From positions 1 to 10,490 of the forward strand of contig JAJZQK010000059.1 in assembly GCA_021847625.1 (NCBI GenBank): a stretch of 10,490 bases of DNA, given 5' to 3'. Position 1 is the stretch's first letter, and every line of letters begins with the position of its first letter. Origin of the DNA: Chloroflexota bacterium (GTDB lineage: Bacteria > Chloroflexota > FW602-bin22 > JAMCYS01). Shown here piece by piece: positions 6,705 to 10,490 of the stretch. Made by a program: the position numbers and the translations under genes. The notes beneath the pieces were generated by a model, which did not search any database, had not been told where the DNA came from, and saw only the letters and a program-made list of their open reading frames with translations.

Positions 6705-7070
6705 TTGGTAGTGGTAGCGGACGATCCGACGCACGTTGCCCAGCAAGTTCTTTCTCTTACCCGCCTGCTGGGGACCCTCCTCGCGGACGGCCGCCGCGCC
6801 GAGGCCGGGGCGGCCTTGCTGGAACGAGCCCGCTGGCTCGCCAAGCTCCGTGCCGCCGACCTCGCGACGCTGCCCGCCGAAGGCCGCGAGCAGGTGGGGC
6901 TGGCGCTGCGGGAGGCGGTGGCCTTGGGCGAGCCCCAGCGCGACCGCCTGAGCGGCCTGTTGGACGAGACAGCGGCCTCTCTGCGCAGCCTCCGAGAGCA
7001 GCGAAGGATCGCTTTGGCCTATGGCGCGGCCACTCCGGGCGTCGACGAGGGCGAAGGTAGGTTAGTGTGA
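6705..7070 (+). CDS. Small helical protein, putative FliT/FlgN-like flagellar export chaperone
   Basis: This is a 121-residue, Ala/Leu/Arg-rich, wholly helical protein without signal peptide or membrane segment. It matches the loose pattern of FliT/FlgN chaperones: a first helix with L-L-E-R-A-R-W-L-A-K-L, a middle helix, and a last long helix (L-S-G-L-L-D-E-T-A-A-S-L-R-S-L) ending R-R-I-A-L-A-Y-G before a disordered tail. FliT binds FliD, so its place after fliS-fliD-flaG (compare fliDST operons) is the main argument. The start is TTG at 6705, with GGAGG at 6694-6698 inside the end of flaG and a 6-base spacer. GTG at 6711 is an alternative. Its stop TGA (7068-7070) shares one base with the next ATG, which implies translational coupling. 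Sequence similarity alone would not settle the function. Confidence 0.6.
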   Translation: MVVVADDPTHVAQQVLSLTRLLGTLLADGRRAEAGAALLERARWLAKLRAADLATLPAEGREQVGLALREAVALGEPQRDRLSGLLDETAASLRSLREQRRIALAYGAATPGVDEGEGRLV

Positions 7071-7762
7071 TGCGTCTCGCATGGCTGGGTACGATTGGCC
7101 TCCTCGGGGCATCTCTGCTCATGCTGAGTGGCTGTTCGGCAACGGAGGGAGCCGCTACGGCGCTCGATCTAACGGCTACGCCGTCGCCAGACGCCGTGGC
7201 CGTTAGATCGGCGGCTGCCAGGCCCACGACGGTGCGACCGGCACAGGCGGTGGCGCAGCCCGAGTTGACGCCCACGTCCCCCCCGGCCGATCCGCGGTAT
7301 CCCCCGTACGCTCCGCCCGCGGATGGCACCCACCTGGTCATCTCCGCCATCGGCGTCGACGCTCCGATCTTGCCCGTGGGGGTCACGGCGGACGGGGAGG
7401 TGGAGTCGCCGTCGAGCGGCACGAGCGTCGGCTGGTACAACCTGAGCCCGGCCCCCGGGCCGCGCGGCAACTCGATCCTTGTTGGGCACGTCGATTACCA
7501 TGCCGCCGCCGCCGTCTTCTGGCGCCTGCGCGAGGTGCGGACCGGCGACAAGATCGAGGTTCGGCAACAGGACGGAACCTCTGCCCGGTACGAGATCGAA
7601 TGGGTCCAGAGCTTCCCCATCGGCGCCGCCCCGCTCGACGTTATCTTCGCCAGCACCAACGAGGGCAAGCTCACCCTGATCACCTGCGAGGGCCAGTTCG
7701 ATCAGGCGACGCACAACTACCAGCACCGGCTGGTCGTGAGGGCACAATACCTCGGCCCCTGA
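7070..7762 (+). CDS. Lipoprotein-type class E/F-like sortase (transpeptidase)
   Basis: Sortases cut surface proteins at a C-terminal sorting motif and join them to the cell wall or to one another. Numbered from the ATG at 7070, the catalytic triad is visible: H140 in I-L-V-G-H-V-D-Y-H, C206 in L-T-L-I-T-C-E-G, and R220 in Y-Q-H-R-L-V-V-R. The compact domain (about 85-230), with I-G-V-D-A-P-I-L-P-V-G near its start, resembles class E/F sortases of Actinobacteria and Chloroflexota. The N-terminus has a hydrophobic signal ending in lipobox L-S-G-C, so the enzyme should be tethered by lipid rather than a transmembrane helix. A Pro/Thr/Ala-rich linker (about 30-85) joins anchor and domain. The ATG overlaps the preceding stop by one base (TGATG); GTG at 7067 is an alternative. 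A sortase coupled to flagellar genes is unusual, and no clear sorting-signal substrate is in the window. Confidence 0.9.
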   Translation: MRLAWLGTIGLLGASLLMLSGCSATEGAATALDLTATPSPDAVAVRSAAARPTTVRPAQAVAQPELTPTSPPADPRYPPYAPPADGTHLVISAIGVDAPILPVGVTADGEVESPSSGTSVGWYNLSPAPGPRGNSILVGHVDYHAAAAVFWRLREVRTGDKIEVRQQDGTSARYEIEWVQSFPIGAAPLDVIFASTNEGKLTLITCEGQFDQATHNYQHRLVVRAQYLGP

Positions 7763-7771
7763 CGACGGCGT

Positions 7772-7790
7772 TCCCCCTTCCGTAGGGGGA
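7772..7790 (+). terminator. Possible terminator after the sortase gene
   Basis: TCCCCC (7772-7777) pairs perfectly with GGGGGA (7785-7790) across a 7-base loop, starting nine bases after the sortase stop. A pyrimidine tract (CTTCCCTTTCCC) follows instead of a T-run. A second small hairpin, CCC-TATA-GGG (7800-7809), comes next. This may end the flagellar operon or act as an attenuator ahead of the glycosidase gene. Confidence 0.4.
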
Positions 7791-7890
7791 CTTCCCTTTC
7801 CCTATAGGGGACTTCTCTATTCTCCCCCGGCGGCCAGCTCCCCTAGCATGACCATAACCAACCGAGTCTTTCTTCATTCGGGAGCAGGCT

Positions 7891-9240
7891 TTGCCATCCA
7901 CCAGTCACGTGGCCGTGGGAGCGGCAACCCAACAGAAGGCGACCTCCCCCTGGCGCGAGGCCTCGACGACGGCCTCCGGCGTCCGCCCGACGGCGTTCTC
8001 CGACCGCTTGCAGAGCGCGATGCACGAGCTGGCGCTCTCCGGACGCAAGGTCGTGGAGCAGGTCCAGGGCGGATGGGCGGCAAACGCCGTCTTCCCCACC
8101 CCGGCTTATGCGCCCCAGGCGGGGAAGCCCGCGGCGGCAGCCCAGGCGAGTCCAAGGGTGGAGGAGACCCCCGCCGTGAGCAAGGCGAACGCCGTCGATG
8201 CCCCGGCAGCGCTGGCCCCGGCGGGGAAGACGGCGGCCGCGGCTCCTACCGGCAGAGCGGAGGCAACGGAAGCGACGCGGGCGGCGTCCCCCGTGAAGGA
8301 AGCAGCCCAATCACATCCCATGTCCCTCGCCGAATTCCCCCGGCCGGTCGGCGACAACGGAAGGGGCATGCACTGGATACCGACCCCCTACCAGAGCCCG
8401 GAGATCGTCGATCGCTTCGTGAATGATCTGAAAGAGATGAAGATCAAGTGGGCGGTCTTCCTGAACGACGACACGCAGGTCGGTGCCAACGACTACCTGG
8501 TGTCGAAGCTGGTGGGCGCGGGCATCATGCCGGTGATGCGCGTCTACACTCCCGAAGGTTCGCCCATCAAGGGTGACCTGACCGCCTTGGTCAAGCACTA
8601 TCTGCCCCTCGGGGTGAAGTACTATCAGCTGTATAACGAGCCGAACCTCGCCGTCGAGAACAAGGGACAGCAGCCCAACGTGCAGCGCTACCTGGACCTC
8701 TGGATCCCCGCCGCGAAGGAGGTGGCCGAGGCGGGCGGATTGCCCGGCTTCGGGGCCTTGGCGCCGGGCGGCGACGCGGACGACTTACAGTTCCTGAAGG
8801 ACGCCCTTGCCGGCATTTCTCAACGGGGCGAGGGGGCTTCCCTCGACAAGGCCTGGCTGAGCATGCACAACTACATGTTCAACCGACCACTCGACTACAA
8901 CGACGACAGCAACGGCTTCGCTAAGTTCCGCTGGTACGACGATCTCGTCCGCCAGCAGCTGGGGCGGAGCATGCCGATCATCGGCACCGAGGGCGGGAGC
9001 CAGGTCGGGGCCAACAACGACGGCTCCCTGCCGCCCCTCGGCGAAGGCGACCTGGCGCAGCGCCTGTTGGGCGCCTACGACCGCGTCGCCCAAGGCGCCG
9101 AGCCCTACAACTTCGCCTACACCTACTGGCTCATCGCGAACGAAGAGGGTGGTGGCAGCGACCCTGCCTTCAGCCACCAGGCACTGTTCCGCTCCGACGG
9201 CACGAGCCCGCTCGTCGCCGCCCTCAAGGCAAACCGTTGA
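7891..9240 (+). CDS. Clan GH-A-like glycoside hydrolase with Ala/Pro/Thr-rich N-terminus; possible flagellum-associated enzyme
   Basis: The C-terminal part (about 155-449) reads as a TIM-barrel glycosidase of clan GH-A. It has Y-Y-Q-L-Y-N-E-P-N-L with E250 as expected acid/base, a H-x-Y segment (S-M-H-N-Y-M-F), and M-P-I-I-G-T-E-G-G with E367 as expected nucleophile. The 117-residue spacing of the two Glu is normal for the clan. I cannot name the family (GH5/GH39-like) or substrate. The first 150 residues are disordered and rich in Ala, Pro and Thr, with one amphipathic helix (F-S-D-R-L-Q-S-A-M). No hydrophobic signal peptide is visible, so export, if any, would need another route such as the flagellar apparatus; that is inference. 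The start is TTG at 7891 with GGAG at 7881-7884 and a 6-base spacer; the next in-frame ATG is at 8023. It sits 128 bases after the sortase, beyond possible hairpins, and may be a separate transcript. Confidence 0.75.
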   Translation: MPSTSHVAVGAATQQKATSPWREASTTASGVRPTAFSDRLQSAMHELALSGRKVVEQVQGGWAANAVFPTPAYAPQAGKPAAAAQASPRVEETPAVSKANAVDAPAALAPAGKTAAAAPTGRAEATEATRAASPVKEAAQSHPMSLAEFPRPVGDNGRGMHWIPTPYQSPEIVDRFVNDLKEMKIKWAVFLNDDTQVGANDYLVSKLVGAGIMPVMRVYTPEGSPIKGDLTALVKHYLPLGVKYYQLYNEPNLAVENKGQQPNVQRYLDLWIPAAKEVAEAGGLPGFGALAPGGDADDLQFLKDALAGISQRGEGASLDKAWLSMHNYMFNRPLDYNDDSNGFAKFRWYDDLVRQQLGRSMPIIGTEGGSQVGANNDGSLPPLGEGDLAQRLLGAYDRVAQGAEPYNFAYTYWLIANEEGGGSDPAFSHQALFRSDGTSPLVAALKANR

Positions 9241-9311
9241 TGGTGCCTGGCCCATCCCCCAAATGTCCTCCCCGGAAGTAGACTAATCTGGGCATATGGT
9301 TCCCCGGCTGC

Positions 9312-9551
9312 TTGCCGACAATCAAGGCGAGCGGTCAACGCGGTTGCGAGGAGCAAATACTGCGCTGGGGGCGAAGGACGCCGCGTTCGCTCGGCTGGTG
9401 GGGGGCGCTGGCCCCCGGGGGCACGCTGATGGTCGGCGGCACGGAGATGCTGGCCAACGCCGCGGCGCTGGGCCTGCAGACGAAGGCGATATCCTTCTAT
9501 GCTAAGCGCACTACCAGCAAACTGGAGGTAGGACGCTATGTCGCTTCTTGA
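9312..9551 (+). pseudogene. Probable remnant of a CheR methyltransferase C-terminus
   Basis: The 297 bases between the glycosidase and the HDOD gene hold no convincing intact gene. In one frame, bases 9390-9509 encode a piece that looks like the end of CheR, the chemoreceptor glutamate methyltransferase: L-A-P-G-G-T-L-M-V-G-G-T-E-M-L and then S-F-Y-A-K-R. In CheR the matching piece reads L-x-P-G-G-x-L-x-x-G-x-x-E-x-L and ends near Y-x-K-R. The upstream CheR parts, including the R-N-V-x-I-Y-F strand, are missing in all three frames. The nearest start (TTG at 9312) has no ribosome binding site, and the frame runs 14 bases into the HDOD gene. I read it as a degraded remnant from a chemotaxis gene cluster, but a generic methyltransferase fragment or chance similarity remains possible. 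Confidence 0.45.
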
Positions 9552-10404
9552 CGATCTTACGCGAGACCTCCCGCATCTCCTACCTCTGCCGGAGGCGGTG
9601 CTGCGGGCGATCGAACTGATGAACGAGCGGAACGCCAGGACCGGTAAGATAGCGGCGGCTATCGAGGCCGATCAGGCCCTGGCGGCAAGGGTTCTGCAGA
9701 TGGCCAACTCCGCCTACTACGCGCTTCCTCGGCGTATCGTCAGCGTCGAGGAAGCGCTGGTGCGGATTGGCCATACCTCGACCAAGGAACTTCTGTACTC
9801 CGCGGCGGCTTGGCATGGCATCGAGCGGATTCGCAACCGCCGCGGCCTGAGCACGCAGGACCTCTGGCGCCATTCGCTTGGCACCGCCCTTTGCTCACGG
9901 ATCCTGGCCAAGCGCGGCGGGGGGTTGCGAGCCGACGAGGCCTACATGGTAGGGTTGCTCCACGACCTCGGCCAGCTGGCCATCGCCCAACACGCGCCGG
10001 AGCAAATGAAGGCTATCCTCGAGCTGGCAGGGGCGGGCGTGACGTTGTGGGAGGCCGAGGCCCGGCTGCTCGGCTTCGACCACGCCGAGGTCGGCGCCCG
10101 TCTGCTAACGGCGTGGCGGCTGCCCGAACCGGTGGTTGAGGCCGTCCGCTGGCACCACAACCCCCTGCCGGTGCTGGCAAGGGTCCCCTTGTGCGGCGTC
10201 GTCCACGTGGCCGACGTCCTCTGCCAGATGCTGGGGCTTGCCCCATGGCCGCGGGTCGGCTGGCAGCCGGCGGAGCGCGCTGTGGTCCAGAGCATGGGCC
10301 TGGAACCGGCGGACGTCGATCCAATCCTGGCCGAGGTGGAGGAGGCCCTCTCCGGCACGGAGCAATACCTGGGAATGGACGCGGGGAATGCGGCCAGGCG
10401 CTAA
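9538..10404 (+). CDS. HDOD-domain signalling protein
   Basis: The 288-residue cytoplasmic protein is one HDOD domain, a non-catalytic relative of HD phosphohydrolases used in bacterial signalling. The N-terminal part has the typical L-P-x-L-P-E-A-V-L-R-A-I-E-L-M, D-Q-A-L-A-A-R-V-L-Q-M-A-N-S-A-Y-Y and the S-V-E-E-A-L-V-R-I-G helix. The HD-like core keeps H142-D143 in G-L-L-H-D-L-G-Q-L-A-I and a later R-W-H-H-N-P. No extra GGDEF, EAL or receiver domain is present. The ATG at 9538 follows GGAGG (9524-9528) with a 9-base spacer. A CheX gene begins 20 bases after the stop, so the two are likely one operon. Such pairs occur near chemotaxis genes, but the ligand and output of HDOD proteins are mostly unknown. 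Confidence 0.92.
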   Translation: MSLLDDLTRDLPHLLPLPEAVLRAIELMNERNARTGKIAAAIEADQALAARVLQMANSAYYALPRRIVSVEEALVRIGHTSTKELLYSAAAWHGIERIRNRRGLSTQDLWRHSLGTALCSRILAKRGGGLRADEAYMVGLLHDLGQLAIAQHAPEQMKAILELAGAGVTLWEAEARLLGFDHAEVGARLLTAWRLPEPVVEAVRWHHNPLPVLARVPLCGVVHVADVLCQMLGLAPWPRVGWQPAERAVVQSMGLEPADVDPILAEVEEALSGTEQYLGMDAGNAARR

Positions 10405-10423
10405 GGAGGAGGAACCGGTCAAG

Positions 10424-10490
10424 TTGAACGTTGATCTTATGAACCCCTTTGTCGACGCGGCTCTGTCGATGCTGGAAGCGGAGGCGGGGA
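10424..10490 (+). CDS. cheX: CheX-family CheY-P phosphatase (3' partial)
   Basis: Only 22 codons lie in the window, but L-N-V-D-L-M-N-P-F-V-D-A-A-L followed by S-M-L-E matches the CheX N-terminus (compare M-N-V-x-Y-I-N-P-F-I-x-A). CheX dephosphorylates CheY-P and so resets the flagellar switch; its catalytic Glu and Asn lie beyond the right edge. The start is TTG at 10424, downstream of AAGGAGGAGG (10403-10412), which overlaps the HDOD stop. The in-frame ATG at 10439 would cut into the conserved N-terminus. Linkage to the HDOD gene suggests a shared chemotaxis role. Confidence 0.7.
   Translation, partial: MNVDLMNPFVDAALSMLEAEAG

Noticed and set aside
7891..8350. N-terminal segment of the glycosidase as a FliE- or FlgJ-like rod domain
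   Set aside because: Only a short helix (F-S-D-R-L-Q-S-A) is reminiscent; the rod-binding signatures are missing and the region is mostly low-complexity linker.
7848..8426. A plus-strand frame from ATG 7848 overlapping the start of the glycosidase gene
   Set aside because: The product is Gly/Arg-rich without motifs, and the frame lies over the Ala/Pro-rich N-terminus of a gene whose TTG start has a well-spaced GGAG.

Overview
This window is a GC-rich, single-strand (all +) flagellar filament and chemotaxis locus. In order it holds: (1) a large tandem glycosyltransferase with a C-terminal TPR array, cut by the left window edge; (2) a 275-base gap with a good sigma-28-type promoter and a long, hairpin-rich leader; (3) flagellin; (4) a short FliS-type chaperone; (5) filament cap FliD carrying an inserted discoidin (F5/8 type C) domain; (6) FlaG; (7) a small helical FliT/FlgN-like protein; (8) a lipoprotein-type sortase overlapping it by one base; (9) a clan GH-A-type glycoside hydrolase with an Ala/Pro/Thr-rich N-terminus; (10) what looks like a decayed C-terminal piece of a CheR methyltransferase; (11) an HDOD-domain protein; and (12) the first 22 codons of a CheX-type CheY-P phosphatase, cut by the right edge.

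Organism: several genes start with TTG or GTG and have strong AGGAGG-type ribosome binding sites. The lipobox-anchored sortase points to a Gram-positive-like, monoderm cell envelope. A flagellated, GC-rich lineage such as Chloroflexota (Thermomicrobia-like), or another monoderm phylum with class E/F sortases, fits best. This is inference from gene content only; no taxonomic marker is present.

How the genes work together: flagellin is made from its own sigma-28 promoter. FliS and the FliT-like protein would chaperone flagellin and FliD to the export gate, FliD caps the filament, and FlaG tunes filament length. The glycosyltransferase immediately upstream is a natural candidate for glycosylating flagellin. 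Carbohydrate chemistry recurs: a sugar transferase, a probable glycan-binding module built into the filament cap, and a glycosidase in the same locus, with a surface-protein transpeptidase translationally coupled to the flagellar genes. My leading speculation is a flagellum adapted to bind, and possibly process, surface or environmental glycans. The parts are visible; their joint function is not proven. The right-hand end (CheR remnant, HDOD, CheX) belongs to chemotaxis signalling.

No tRNA, rRNA, CRISPR array, insertion sequence or phage gene was seen.
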